Below, piece after piece: positions 1 through 10,514 of a DNA stretch of 64,000 nt. The position numbers and the translations under genes are program-made. This DNA is from Rhodococcus sp. 1163 (GTDB taxonomy: Bacteria; Actinomycetota; Actinomycetes; Mycobacteriales; Mycobacteriaceae), in contig NZ_MKKX01000038.1 of NCBI RefSeq assembly GCF_002091985.1, positions 186,001 through 250,000 of the forward strand, read 5' to 3'. Positions within the stretch are counted from its first letter, which is position 1. Each line of letters opens with the position of its first letter. The notes under the pieces are model-generated. The model worked only from the letters and a program-made list of their open reading frames with translations. It was not told where the DNA came from and searched no databases.

Positions 1-623
1 TCGCCGACCCGCCGGGGTTGGAGCCGCATCCGCTCGAAGCTCACCTGGTCGCCAAGGCCGTGGACAAGCGCAAGCGTGAGTTCAGCTCTGCGCGCCACTG
101 CGCCCGCCTGGCGATGGGCAAGCTGGGTGTGGATCCAGCGCCGATCATGCGAGGAAGTTCGGGCGCACCGCAATGGCCGAGGGGAGTGGTCGGGAGCCTG
201 ACGCATTGCGACGGATATCGCGGTGCAGTCGTGGGGTATTCGATGCAGGTTCGTTCCGTCGGAATCGATGCCGAACCACACGATGCACTACCCGACGGAG
301 TTCTCGATGCCGTCAGTCTCGAGGCCGAACGAACATGGCTACGCACCGCGTCCGGTGATACGGAGGTGCACTGGGATCGTTTGCTGTTCTGCGCCAAGGA
401 AGCGACGTACAAGGCGTGGGAACCTTTGACCGGTCGATGGTTGGGTTTCGAGGATGCGCACATCACGTTCGAGCGCACCGGTTCCGGCGGCGACGTCTCC
501 GGAACCTTCCACTCGCGCCTCCTCGTGTCCGGTGAAACCATCGACGGCCCGCCACTGACATCGTTCGACGGCAGATGGCTCGTCGCCGACGGTCTGATCG
601 TCACCGCGATCGCAGTGACGTAG
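1..623 (+). CDS. pptT: 4'-phosphopantetheinyl transferase, 5' end cut by window edge
   Basis: Transfers the phosphopantetheine arm of coenzyme A to acyl/peptidyl carrier proteins, activating mycolate and polyketide synthases in the cytoplasm. The frame is open to the left edge (codons begin at base 3), and the residues ahead of the first TTG (ADPPGLEPHP) still look like family sequence, so the gene starts upstream of the window. Visible motifs are VGIDAEPHD (metal/CoA-binding Asp and Glu) and FCAKEATYKAW, the hallmark WxxKEAxxK-type block. About 20-25 N-terminal residues are missing compared with mycobacterial PptT. It lies 42 bp upstream of truB, the same order as in mycobacteria. The product is confident; the start is not visible. 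Confidence 0.93.
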   Translation, partial: ADPPGLEPHPLEAHLVAKAVDKRKREFSSARHCARLAMGKLGVDPAPIMRGSSGAPQWPRGVVGSLTHCDGYRGAVVGYSMQVRSVGIDAEPHDALPDGVLDAVSLEAERTWLRTASGDTEVHWDRLLFCAKEATYKAWEPLTGRWLGFEDAHITFERTGSGGDVSGTFHSRLLVSGETIDGPPLTSFDGRWLVADGLIVTAIAVT

Positions 624-665
624 CGATCCACCCGGAGCAGAAGCCGCCTGGCACAATGAACTCTC

Positions 666-1592
666 GTGTCTTCACGCGGAAAGTTGTCCTCCGGTCTCGT
701 CGGTGCCGGGTTGTTGATCGTGGACAAGGGGCCAGGGGTCACCAGCCATGACGTAGTCGCCTCCTGTCGCAAACTTCTGCACACTCGGAAGGTGGGGCAC
801 GCGGGCACGCTGGACCCGATGGCAACCGGTGTGCTCGTCCTCGGGATCGAACGCGCCACGAAGATGCTGGGGCTTCTCGCGTTGACCACCAAGGCCTACA
901 CGGCAACGATCCGACTCGGGCGCAGCACCACCACCGACGATGCCGAGGGTGAGACCATCGCGGATGCGTCGGCGCACTCGGTGAGCGATTCGGCGCTTCG
1001 AGAGCAGATCGCACTTCTATCCGGGGACATCGAGCAGATTCCGGCGAGCGTCAGTGCGATCAAGGTCGACGGGCAACGCGCCCACAAGCTGATACGTGCA
1101 GGTGAGGAGTTCACCCTGCCTGCTCGAAAGGTCAGCGTGACGAAATTCGACCTACTTGCCCGGCGAGACGTACCCGATACCGGTTTCGTCGATCTCGATG
1201 TCGACGTCGAATGCTCTTCGGGAACCTACATTCGCGCGCTCGCGCGTGACCTCGGTGCCGCTCTCGGTGTCGGCGGCCATCTGACCGTGCTGCGGCGCAC
1301 GCGAGTGGGACCGTTCACGCTCGAGCATGCTCGCACGCTCGAGGAGCTCGCGGAGAACCCTGGAGTCAGCCTCGACATCGACGAGGCCGCGCGCACAGCT
1401 TTTCCGCACCGGCAACTCGACGCCGAGGAAGCGGAATCGGTCAGCCAGGGGAGATGGTTGGATCCAGTGGGGATAGATGGCGTGTATGCAGCGATCGATC
1501 CATCGGGGCACACCATCGCCCTGCTGCAAGAAAAGGGCAAGCGTGCAAGCTCGGTGCTGGTCGTTCGCCCCGCAACCTTGCGCGGTCACTAG
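666..1592 (+). CDS. truB: tRNA pseudouridine(55) synthase TruB
   Basis: Isomerises U55 to pseudouridine in the T-loop of tRNAs. The 308-residue product has the TruB signature HAGTLDPMATGVL, with catalytic Asp50, and KVGHAG just before it. The segment SCSSGTYIRALARDLG (here ECSSGTYIRALARDLG) is the second conserved TruB block, near residues 180-195. The GTG start at 666 is used because homology begins within a few residues (LLIVDKGPGVTSHDVV). The stop overlaps the stop of convergent mntR by 3-4 bases, so the two transcripts run into each other with no room for a separate terminator. Confidence 0.97.
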   Translation: MSSRGKLSSGLVGAGLLIVDKGPGVTSHDVVASCRKLLHTRKVGHAGTLDPMATGVLVLGIERATKMLGLLALTTKAYTATIRLGRSTTTDDAEGETIADASAHSVSDSALREQIALLSGDIEQIPASVSAIKVDGQRAHKLIRAGEEFTLPARKVSVTKFDLLARRDVPDTGFVDLDVDVECSSGTYIRALARDLGAALGVGGHLTVLRRTRVGPFTLEHARTLEELAENPGVSLDIDEAARTAFPHRQLDAEEAESVSQGRWLDPVGIDGVYAAIDPSGHTIALLQEKGKRASSVLVVRPATLRGH

Positions 1593-2383
1593 CGGGTCGG
1601 GATCATCCAGATCGCTTCGGCTGCGCGTTGACCGAGATCGATGACGCCCTTGTCGGCACCGTGATGGTCCAATTCGATTTCCACCGTTCCTGCGTAGTCG
1701 CGTCGTTCGAGGACGGCGATCGGCAGATCGAGCGTGATGCCCACCGAGTCGAAGTAGCGCAGCATCGCCGGATCGGCATCGGAAATCCGGGCGACCAGCC
1801 CGCGTTGGCCGTCTGCGTAGTCGCTCAGGCGGGTGGCTTCAGGTGACGCGATTTCGCCGTCCACCGACGGAATCGGGTCGCCGTGTGGATCACGTTCCGG
1901 GAAGCCGAGTTTCGCGTCGATTCGCGACATCATCAGGTCCGAGACCGCATGTTCGAGTATTTCTGCCTCGTCGTGCACTTCGTCCCAGCCGTAGCCGAGT
2001 TCTTGCACGAGGTAGGTCTCGATCAGTCGGTGCCGTCGAACCATGGCAATGGCCGCGGTGCGTCCTCTGGCGGTGAGAGAGATAGCCCCGTAACGAGCGT
2101 GGTCGACCATGCCTTGATCGGCCAGCTTGCGAATCGCCTCGGACACCGTCGAAGCGGAGACGCCGATGCGTTCGGAGAGCATCTTGGTACTGACAGCGTC
2201 TTCGGTCCACTCGCCGGCGGTCCAGATCACTTTGAGATAGTCCTGCGCGACAGCCGACAGCTGCAATTCTTCCGCGAGGTTGACTGCTGCAGCCTTGTTA
2301 CCTGCAGCCTTGTTACCTGCAGTAATTTTGTTACCTGCAGTGTTTTTGCCGCCGGTGTCCGGACTGACCGTTTGCTCCACCAC
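1589..2383 (-). CDS. mntR: DtxR/MntR-family metal-dependent transcriptional regulator
   Basis: Likely a manganese-responsive repressor of the ABC importer directly upstream. The 264-residue protein has a winged-helix domain (about residues 41-100, SAVAQDYLKVIW... to GMVDHARYG), a metal-binding/dimerisation domain (about 112-160, RHRLIETYLVQELGYGWDEVHDEAEILEHAVSDLM region split here by function: His, Glu and Cys-type ligands), and a C-terminal SH3-like FeoA-type domain (about 190-260). The first 35 residues are an unusual AGNK-rich repeat encoded by tandem DNA repeats and lie outside the family core. It is the last gene of a four-gene run, only 9 bp after the permease. The mycobacterial homologue (SirR/MntR) also sits close to truB. 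Whether Mn or Fe is sensed cannot be settled by eye; the Mn importer context favours Mn. Confidence 0.9.
   Translation of the reverse strand: MVEQTVSPDTGGKNTAGNKITAGNKAAGNKAAAVNLAEELQLSAVAQDYLKVIWTAGEWTEDAVSTKMLSERIGVSASTVSEAIRKLADQGMVDHARYGAISLTARGRTAAIAMVRRHRLIETYLVQELGYGWDEVHDEAEILEHAVSDLMMSRIDAKLGFPERDPHGDPIPSVDGEIASPEATRLSDYADGQRGLVARISDADPAMLRYFDSVGITLDLPIAVLERRDYAGTVEIELDHHGADKGVIDLGQRAAEAIWMIPTR
2289..2336. repeat. Tandem repeat in the mntR N-terminal codons
   Basis: Two exact 15-bp copies of GCAGCCTTGTTACCT (2289-2303, 2304-2318) are followed by an 18-bp variant (2319-2336). On the mntR strand they encode repeated AGNK units. The period is a multiple of three, so the frame is kept. 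Confidence 0.9.
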
Positions 2384-2392
2384 GCGACGAGT

Positions 2393-3271
2393 TTAGCTTC
2401 CCGCCGGTTGGCGCGCCGCCACGTCGTCGGAGCGTCGGAAATAGCGGGTGATCAACCCCTGCGACGGGCTGAACAGATAGGCGAGGATGAACACGAAGCC
2501 CTGCGACAACACAACCGTGCCGCCCGAGGACACGTCGAGATAGAAGCTCACATAGATGCCGACTATCGCGCAGCCGACGGCGATGCTCGGGGCGAGAACG
2601 AGCATCCGCCGGAAACGATTGGTCAACAGATAGGCCGTCGCTCCTGGCGTGATCAGCATCGCGACGACGAGAATGACGCCGACTGCTTGGAGTGCGACCA
2701 CCGTCGTCAACGCGAGCAATGTCAGCATCGTCGCCGAGATGACCGTGGGCGAGATACCTACCGCACGCGCTTGCGTGCGATCGAAGGCGAACAGCGTGAA
2801 GTCGCGACGCTTGAGGACCATCACCAGCAGCGCGAGACCGCCGAGGATGAACACTTGCAGCATGTCCGATTGCGATACTCCGAGGAGATTGCCGAAGAGG
2901 ATGTGGTTCAGGTCGATCTGGCTCGGGAACTTCGAGATCAGCACGACTCCGAGCGCGAACAACGTCGTGAATACGACGCCGATGGCCGCGTCTTCCTTGA
3001 CCAGAGTGGTGTTGCGGACGAGCCCGATAGCGCCGACGGCGACTAGCGCGAACAGCAGTGCCCCGATCGCGAAGGGGGCGCCGAGCAGATACGAGAGCGC
3101 GACGCCAGGCAGTACCGCGTGCGAGACCGCGTCGCCCATCAACGACCAGCCGATGAGGACCAACCAGCAACTGAGTACGGCACAGACGATGGACGCGGTG
3201 ACCGTCACGAGCATGGCGCGTTGCATGAATGTGTACTGCAAAGGTTCGACGAAGAAGTCGACGAGGTCCAT
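2393..3271 (-). CDS. Manganese/zinc ABC transporter permease (MntB/ZnuB-type)
   Basis: Membrane channel of a cation importer of the ABC-3 family. From the ATG at 3271 (MDLVDFFVEPLQYTFMQRAM) it is 292 residues, with about eight or nine hydrophobic helices and the conserved region MGDAVSHAVLPGVALSYLLG near residue 45, typical of ABC-3 permeases. An upstream extension is open in frame, but it runs back into the ATPase gene and has no family similarity, so the ATG two bases after the ATPase stop is preferred. It works with the ATPase (3274-4038) and the lipoprotein (4035-5000). The metal is most likely Mn, given mntR next door, but Zn cannot be excluded from sequence. Confidence 0.93.
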   Translation of the reverse strand: MDLVDFFVEPLQYTFMQRAMLVTVTASIVCAVLSCWLVLIGWSLMGDAVSHAVLPGVALSYLLGAPFAIGALLFALVAVGAIGLVRNTTLVKEDAAIGVVFTTLFALGVVLISKFPSQIDLNHILFGNLLGVSQSDMLQVFILGGLALLVMVLKRRDFTLFAFDRTQARAVGISPTVISATMLTLLALTTVVALQAVGVILVVAMLITPGATAYLLTNRFRRMLVLAPSIAVGCAIVGIYVSFYLDVSSGGTVVLSQGFVFILAYLFSPSQGLITRYFRRSDDVAARQPAGS

Positions 3272-3273
3272 GG

Positions 3274-4038
3274 TCAGCTCACGTCCGAGGTGTGGGAGGT
3301 AGTGCGTGAAAGTGGATCGACACCGAAGGCCAATGCGAGGTTCTCCGGTTTCAACACCTCCTCCGGTCTTCCGTGCATCAACACTCGTTGCTGCAGCAGG
3401 ACCGCCTCGTCGCACAGGTCCGGCAGCGCGTGGAGATCGTGCGTGGATACGAGTACCGAAGCGCCTGCCGCGGTGAGCTCACGCAGCAATCGGGTGATCG
3501 TGGCTTCGGTTCGCTTGTCGACCCCGGCGAAAGGCTCGTCGAGGAGCAGCAGCGAGGCTTCCTGGGCGATGGCTCTGGCAACGAAGGCCCGTTTGCGCTG
3601 GCCACCCGACAGCTGTCCGATCTGGCGGTCGGCGAGTTCGGTCAGGTCGACTCGATCGATTGCGTTCTCCACCGCCGAGCGATCGCGTCTGCGCGGGTTT
3701 CGCATCCAGTTCTGTTTCCCGTAGCGGCCCATCATGACGACGTCGCGGACGCTGATCGGGAAGGACCAGTCCACTGTCTCGCTCTGCGGTACGTAGCTGA
3801 CCGTGCCGGCCTTGCGGGCGTCGGCAGGGGCTCCGCCGAAGATGGAGATGGTGCCGGTGTCCGGTCGAACTACACCCATGATGGCCTTGAACAGTGTCGA
3901 CTTTCCCGACCCGTTCATCCCCACTAGGCCGCAGACGCGACCGGCCTCGAGCGTCAAGGATGCGTCGACAAGTGCGGTGATGTCTCGATATCGGACGCCG
4001 ACCCCGGTGACTGTCAGTGCGGCAGGCTTCGTGTTCAT
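3274..4038 (-). CDS. Manganese/zinc ABC transporter ATP-binding protein
   Basis: Energises the metal importer on the cytoplasmic face. From ATG 4038 the protein has 254 residues: Walker A GMNGSGKST (residues 40-48), a Q-loop at SYVPQ, signature LSGGQRKRAFVARA, Walker B LLLLDEPFAGVD, and H-loop STHD. The start overlaps the stop of the lipoprotein gene by 4 bases, and its stop is 2 bases from the permease start, so the three are translationally coupled. The reading frame continues upstream but lacks ABC features there. Confidence 0.95.
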   Translation of the reverse strand: MNTKPAALTVTGVGVRYRDITALVDASLTLEAGRVCGLVGMNGSGKSTLFKAIMGVVRPDTGTISIFGGAPADARKAGTVSYVPQSETVDWSFPISVRDVVMMGRYGKQNWMRNPRRRDRSAVENAIDRVDLTELADRQIGQLSGGQRKRAFVARAIAQEASLLLLDEPFAGVDKRTEATITRLLRELTAAGASVLVSTHDLHALPDLCDEAVLLQQRVLMHGRPEEVLKPENLALAFGVDPLSRTTSHTSDVS

Positions 4039-5000
4039 CGTCGTGTCCCCAATAGCGCATCGGTGATGGTGCGGGCGTCGTAGGTCAGTAGGTCCAGATA
4101 GGTGGGAACGGGTCCGCCCTCCTCGCTCAGCGAATCGACGAAGAGGGTGCCGCCGAAGCGCGCACCGGTGTCCTCGGCGACCTGTCGCTGAGCTTTGTCG
4201 GACACCGTCGATTCGCAGAACACCGCCGGTACGTCGTTGTCTCGAACGAAGTCGATGGTGGCGACGACCTGCTTCGGGGTGCCTTCCTGTTCGGCATTGA
4301 CCGGCCATAGATATGCCTCTTGGAGGTCGAAGTCGCGTGCAAGGTAGCTGAATGCGCCCTCGCACGAGACCACTGCTCGTTCGTTGGGGGGCAGTGTGTC
4401 GAGGTCGGCCCGGAGTCGGTCGCCGACCTTTCGAAGCTGAGCTTTGTAGGACTCGGCGTTGGCGCGATAGTCCGCGGCGTGCAGTGGATCGAGATCTTCG
4501 AATGCGGACGCGATGTTGTCGACATAGACCTCCGCGACCTTCGGTGACATCCACGCGTGTGGATTGGACTTCCCCGCATAGGCATCGGCACGGATGTAGA
4601 CAGGTTCCACGCCGTCGCTCACCACGGCATGTGGGGCGGGGACGCGCTCGATGAACTTCTCGAACCACGCTTCGAGTCCCAGACCATTGTCGAGGATCAG
4701 TTCGGCTTGTTCGGCGGTACGGAGATCGCCGGGGGTCGGTTCGTAACCGTGAATTTCCGCGCCCACCTTGGTGATCGACTCGATGAGGAGATGCTCGCCT
4801 GCCACGTTGCGCGCCATGTCGGCGAGAACGGTGAATGTCGTGAGGACCAACGGTCGGGTGTCCTCTGTGATGGCAGAGTTCTCGTCACCGACAGTTCTAG
4901 CGCACCCTGCGAGCGCGCCGACCGACATGAACACGGCCGTGACAAGGCTCAACGCGGACATCGTCGAAAATCTTCCATGGCGAAGAAATAAGTTCGGCAC
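4035..5000 (-). CDS. Metal ABC transporter substrate-binding lipoprotein (ZnuA/MntC/PsaA family)
   Basis: Extracellular metal-binding lipoprotein of cluster A-I. The GTG at 5000 gives 321 residues, with a positively charged start, a hydrophobic core and the lipobox LAGC (lipidated Cys33). Family features are TTFTVLADMARNVAG at the mature N-terminus, the candidate metal-binding His in EIHGYEPTPGD and in KSNPHAWMSPK, and the late Asp in FVDSLSEEGG. It has no long His-rich loop, as is usual in Mn-binding members and unlike many Zn-binding ones. It is first in the operon. An internal ATG at 4961 would remove the charged n-region, so the GTG is preferred. Confidence 0.92.
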   Translation of the reverse strand: MPNLFLRHGRFSTMSALSLVTAVFMSVGALAGCARTVGDENSAITEDTRPLVLTTFTVLADMARNVAGEHLLIESITKVGAEIHGYEPTPGDLRTAEQAELILDNGLGLEAWFEKFIERVPAPHAVVSDGVEPVYIRADAYAGKSNPHAWMSPKVAEVYVDNIASAFEDLDPLHAADYRANAESYKAQLRKVGDRLRADLDTLPPNERAVVSCEGAFSYLARDFDLQEAYLWPVNAEQEGTPKQVVATIDFVRDNDVPAVFCESTVSDKAQRQVAEDTGARFGGTLFVDSLSEEGGPVPTYLDLLTYDARTITDALLGTRR

Positions 5001-5023
5001 ACCGAAATATTGACAGAACCCCG

Positions 5024-5035
5024 AGACATTTGTCT
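5024..5035. promoter_or_regulatory. Inverted repeat upstream of the metal importer operon (candidate operator)
   Basis: AGACA-TT-TGTCT, a perfect 5+5 inverted repeat, lies 24 bp ahead of the lipoprotein start in the 103-bp gap between divergent genes (importer operon and ribF). Position and symmetry fit an operator for the MntR encoded in the same operon. I know of no established consensus for this group that it matches, so this is an inference. Confidence 0.3.
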
Positions 5036-5103
5036 ACACCTGAGTCGAGCGACACACCGATCCGGAAGTGACCCCGAACTCGACGGCCCGTAGGCTTCCC
5101 CTC

Positions 5104-6075
5104 GTGCAGAGATGGCGAGGTCTCGACGATGTACCTGCCGACTGGGGCCGTTGTGTTCTCACGATCGGAGTTTTCGATGGCGTGCACAGGGGGCACGCGC
5201 AATTGATCAGCCGTGCGGTGAAGTCTGCGCGGGAGCGCGGCATTCCCAGTGTGCTCATGACATTCGATCCGCACCCCATGGAAGTGGTCCGGCCTGGAAC
5301 GCATCCGGCGCAACTGACGACGCTTACCCGACGGGCAGAGCTGGCCGAGGAACTCGGTGTCGACGTGTTTTTCGTCATGCCGTTCACGCCCGAGCTGATG
5401 AAGCTCACCCCGGAGCGCTACGTCCACGAGATTCTGGTCGAGCGACTTCACGTCGCCGAGGTGGTCGTGGGGGACAACTTCACGTTCGGCAAGAAGGCGT
5501 TGGGCAATGTGGATCTGCTTCGTGCAGTCGGCGAGCGATTCGGTTTCGCGGTCGACGGCGTCAGCCTTCTCGCAGAGCATGCGGTCACGTTCTCGTCCAC
5601 CTACATTCGCTCGTGCGTCGATGCCGGCGATGTCGCTGCGGCTGCGCTGGCACTCGGTCGTTCGCATCGGGTGGAAGGTGTCGTCGTGCACGGCGACGGC
5701 AGAGGTCGCCAGCTGGGCTACCCAACCGCGAACGTGGCACCCCCCATGCATTCGGCGATTCCCGCCGATGGCGTGTACGCAGCCTGGTTCACCGTCCTCG
5801 GTCCTGGCGAGATGATCGGGACCGTGACGCCGGGCAAACGGCAACCGGCAGCGGTGTCCGTCGGGACCAACCCCACGTTCTCGGGGCGGACGCGCACCGT
5901 GGAAGCCTTCGTTCTCGACAGCAACGCGGACCTGTACGGCCAGCATGTGGCAGTGGATTTCGTCGAAAGACTCCGAGGGATGGAGAAGTTCGATTCGGTC
6001 GACGATTTGATCGCGGAAATGGGACGAGACTCCGATCGGGCCCGGTCGATTCTGTCGCAACTGCAGTCCTGGTAG
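5104..6075 (+). CDS. ribF: Bifunctional riboflavin kinase / FAD synthetase
   Basis: Makes FMN from riboflavin and FAD from FMN. The N-terminal nucleotidyltransferase domain shows FDGVHRGH (residues 24-31) and VVGDNFTFGKKALG. The C-terminal riboflavin kinase domain shows GRGRQLGYPTANV (about 200-212) and SVGTNPTFSGRTRTVE. The start is placed at GTG 5104 (VQRWRGLDDV...), where family similarity begins. An upstream GTG at 5068 adds 12 unrelated residues. A -10-like TAGGCT (5091-5096) sits 7 bases before GTG 5104, suggesting a leaderless transcript. The product is 323 residues, normal for the family. Confidence 0.95.
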   Translation: MQRWRGLDDVPADWGRCVLTIGVFDGVHRGHAQLISRAVKSARERGIPSVLMTFDPHPMEVVRPGTHPAQLTTLTRRAELAEELGVDVFFVMPFTPELMKLTPERYVHEILVERLHVAEVVVGDNFTFGKKALGNVDLLRAVGERFGFAVDGVSLLAEHAVTFSSTYIRSCVDAGDVAAAALALGRSHRVEGVVVHGDGRGRQLGYPTANVAPPMHSAIPADGVYAAWFTVLGPGEMIGTVTPGKRQPAAVSVGTNPTFSGRTRTVEAFVLDSNADLYGQHVAVDFVERLRGMEKFDSVDDLIAEMGRDSDRARSILSQLQSW

Positions 6076-6190
6076 TCTTCTACGTTGGTGCATGCTGCGG
6101 TCCGTGGTGGCTGCACCCGATTCGGTATCTCGCATGCGAGATCACTCGAATTCCCTTTCACGCGGACGTCAGTGATCAGGAGTAGTACCA

Positions 6191-6460
6191 GTGGCATTGA
6201 CCACCGAACAGAAGAAGACCGTTCTCGGCGAGTACGGCTTGCACCCGACCGATACGGGTTCACCCGAGGCTCAGGTCGCGATGCTCACCAAGCGCATCGT
6301 CGATCTCACCGAGCACCTGAAGATGCACAAGCATGACCACCACTCCCGCCGCGGCCTGTTGCTGCTGGTCGGACGTCGTCGTCGCCTGCTCAAGTACATC
6401 GCCAAGGTGGACGTCACCCGTTACCGCTCGCTGATCGAGCGTTTGGGTCTGCGTCGCTAG
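6191..6460 (+). CDS. rpsO: 30S ribosomal protein S15
   Basis: Small-subunit protein that binds 16S rRNA early in assembly. The 89-residue product is full length and starts at a GTG ([10 protein letters not shown]) with AGGAG about 8 bases ahead. The motif [14 protein letters not shown] and the C-terminal [20 protein letters not shown] are typical of S15. It lies between ribF and pnp; the rpsO-pnp pairing is widely conserved. Confidence 0.98.
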   Translation: MALTTEQKKTVLGEYGLHPTDTGSPEAQVAMLTKRIVDLTEHLKMHKHDHHSRRGLLLLVGRRRRLLKYIAKVDVTRYRSLIERLGLRR

Positions 6461-6511
6461 TTCGACGTCGACGTGCCCGCTCGAGTGCGCGGTCACCGCA
6501 ATAGTGCAGAA

Positions 6512-6546
6512 GCCAACGAGGCAGTGCTTAGACTGTCCTCGTTGGC
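6512..6546 (+). ncRNA. Stem-loop in the rpsO-pnp intergenic leader
   Basis: A 10-bp perfect outer stem (GCCAACGAGG with CCTCGTTGGC) continues, past a one-base bulge, into an inner CAGT/ACTG stem with the loop GCTTAG. No T-run follows, so it is a poor terminator. A long duplex at this place recalls the RNase III-processed hairpin ahead of pnp in E. coli and Streptomyces; that role is inferred here. The rest of the 355-bp gap holds a second hairpin (6547-6589), the tandem repeat within it, and about 225 bp with no recognised feature. Confidence 0.6.
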
Positions 6547-6552
6547 TATCTG

Positions 6553-6582
6553 TGTATGACCCGAAGTTGTATGACCCGAAGT
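6553..6582. repeat. Exact 15-bp tandem duplication, 2 copies
   Basis: TGTATGACCCGAAGT occurs twice head to tail (6553-6567, 6568-6582). It forms the loop of a hairpin whose arms are TATCTGT (6547-6553) and ACAGATA (6583-6589). Confidence 0.9.
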
Positions 6583-6815
6583 ACAGATAGACCAGCAACA
6601 CTGCGAGTGCATGGGTATTCGCATACCGCCGTGTGTGCCTGAGACGACGTGGCGTCGGTCTTCGGTAGTGGCCTGTCGGGCAAGTGTCCGGCCGGCTTCG
6701 ATCGATGGCCGCCTCCGCTCGCACCGCTGTCGGAGTTCGAAGGAACACGAGGTTCCCGAGGAGCCGACAGAAGGTTCAGTGGACACGGCAAAGACGAGAG
6801 GACGAGAAGAAAAGA

Positions 6816-9068
<2,253 letters not shown>

Positions 9069-9080
9069 GAAGACTCAGGA

Positions 9081-9115
9081 CCGAACGGTACGTCCCCTCG
9101 GGACGTACCGTTCGG
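9081..9115 (+). terminator. Perfect 16-bp hairpin at the pnp/M16 junction
   Basis: Arms 9081-9096 and 9100-9115 are perfectly complementary around the 3-base loop CTC. It begins 12 bases after the pnp stop. No T-run follows, so it may be a processing or 3'-end-protecting structure or a partial terminator, not a classical intrinsic terminator. It falls within the predicted N-terminus of the next gene. Confidence 0.65.
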
Positions 9116-10427
9116 CCGTTTCGGATCACACCGAGCAGTCGCAGGGCGTTCGGCGAACAACGCTGCCCGGTGGTCTTCGCGTAGTCACCGAATTCGTTCC
9201 CGGCGTACGTTCGGCGTCCGTCGGTGTCTGGGTCGGTGTCGGTTCGCGCGACGAACAGCCCAGCGTTGCCGGTGCAGCGCACTTTCTCGAACACCTGTTG
9301 TTCAAGTCGACGCCCACACGATCAGCACTCGAGATCGCTCAAGTGATGGATGGCGTGGGCGGCGAACTCAACGCGTTCACCTCGAAGGAAAGTACGTGCT
9401 TCTATGCGCACGTGCTCGATGAGGACCTCGGCATGGCCATCGACTTGGTCAGCGACGTGGTCCTGCGGGGGCGTTGTCGCACAGCCGATGTCGATGTGGA
9501 GCGTCAAGTGGTGCTCGAGGAGATATCGATGCGCGACGACGATCCCGAAGACCTGCTGGGAGATCTGTTCCTCGAAGCCATGTTCGGCGATCATCCCGTC
9601 GGGCGACCGGTGATCGGAACCGTCGAGTCGATCGAGGCGATGACTAGATCTCAGCTGCGGTCGTTTCATACGCGTCGTTACACACCGGAGCGCATGGTCG
9701 TCGCGGTGGCGGGAAATGTCGATCATCGCCGAACCGTCGCCATGGCCAAGCGCGCATTCGCCGGGCACCTCGAGTCGGGAGTCACCTCGGTGCCTCGGCG
9801 TGAAGGCGGAATGCGGTTGCGTACTCGGCCCGAATTGAGATTCATCGCTCGGGACAGTGAGCAAGCGCACCTGTCGCTCGGAGTTCGGGCGTTCGGTCGA
9901 CACGAGGGTCATCGGTGGGCACTGTCGGTCCTGAACACCGCTGTCGGCGGCGGTTTGTCCTCGCGTTTGTTTCAGGAGATTCGCGAGGAACGAGGGTTGG
10001 CGTATTCGGTGTACTCCTCGGTCGATACTTTCTCGGACTCGGGCGCGTTCTCGGTATATGCGGGATGCCAACCGGAGAATCTTGCGGAAGTGACGACGGT
10101 TGTGCGTGAAGTCCTCGCAAGCGTTGCCTCCGACGGAATCAGTGACGACGAGTGCGCCAGGGCGAAAGGCTCTTTGCGTGGCGGTTTGGTTTTAGGACTG
10201 GAAGATTCTGGATCGCGAATGAACCGCATCGGACGAAGCGAACTCAACTACGGCAACCATCACGACATCACCGACACACTCGCACGGATCGATCAGGTCA
10301 CCAACGACGAGGTTCGCGAGGTTGCTCGGGTGCTTCTGTCGAGGCCGTTCGGGGCAGCCGTCGTCGGACCGTACAAGAGCGTTCGCCAACTACCGGCCTC
10401 GGTCAAGTCACTCGTACGTTGAGGTGT

Positions 10428-10472
10428 AGTCGCCGCCGAGAGACGATGTCACAGTAGAAAACGGCGGCGACT
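10428..10472 (+). terminator. Long-stem hairpin after the M16 protease gene
   Basis: AGTCGCCGCCG (10428-10438) and CGGCGGCGACT (10462-10472) form a perfect 11-bp GC-rich stem with a 23-base loop, 6 bases past the protease stop and ahead of the acyltransferase gene. No strong T-run follows. It is a likely transcript-end or attenuation structure. Confidence 0.5.
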
Positions 10473-10514
10473 GCATCAATTCCCCTGGCCAGGGACCTGC
10501 CCGACGGAAGGTGA

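Noticed and set aside
1883-3046. 387-codon frame antisense to mntR and the permease gene
   Set aside because: Shadow of two well-supported genes; His/Arg/Glu-rich sequence without motifs.
5001-5103. Possible FMN riboswitch ahead of ribF
   Set aside because: The gap is too short and a -10-like element lies 7 bases before the start; no room for an aptamer.
4897-6135. 412-codon frame antisense to ribF
   Set aside because: ribF has clear motifs on the plus strand; the antisense product has none.
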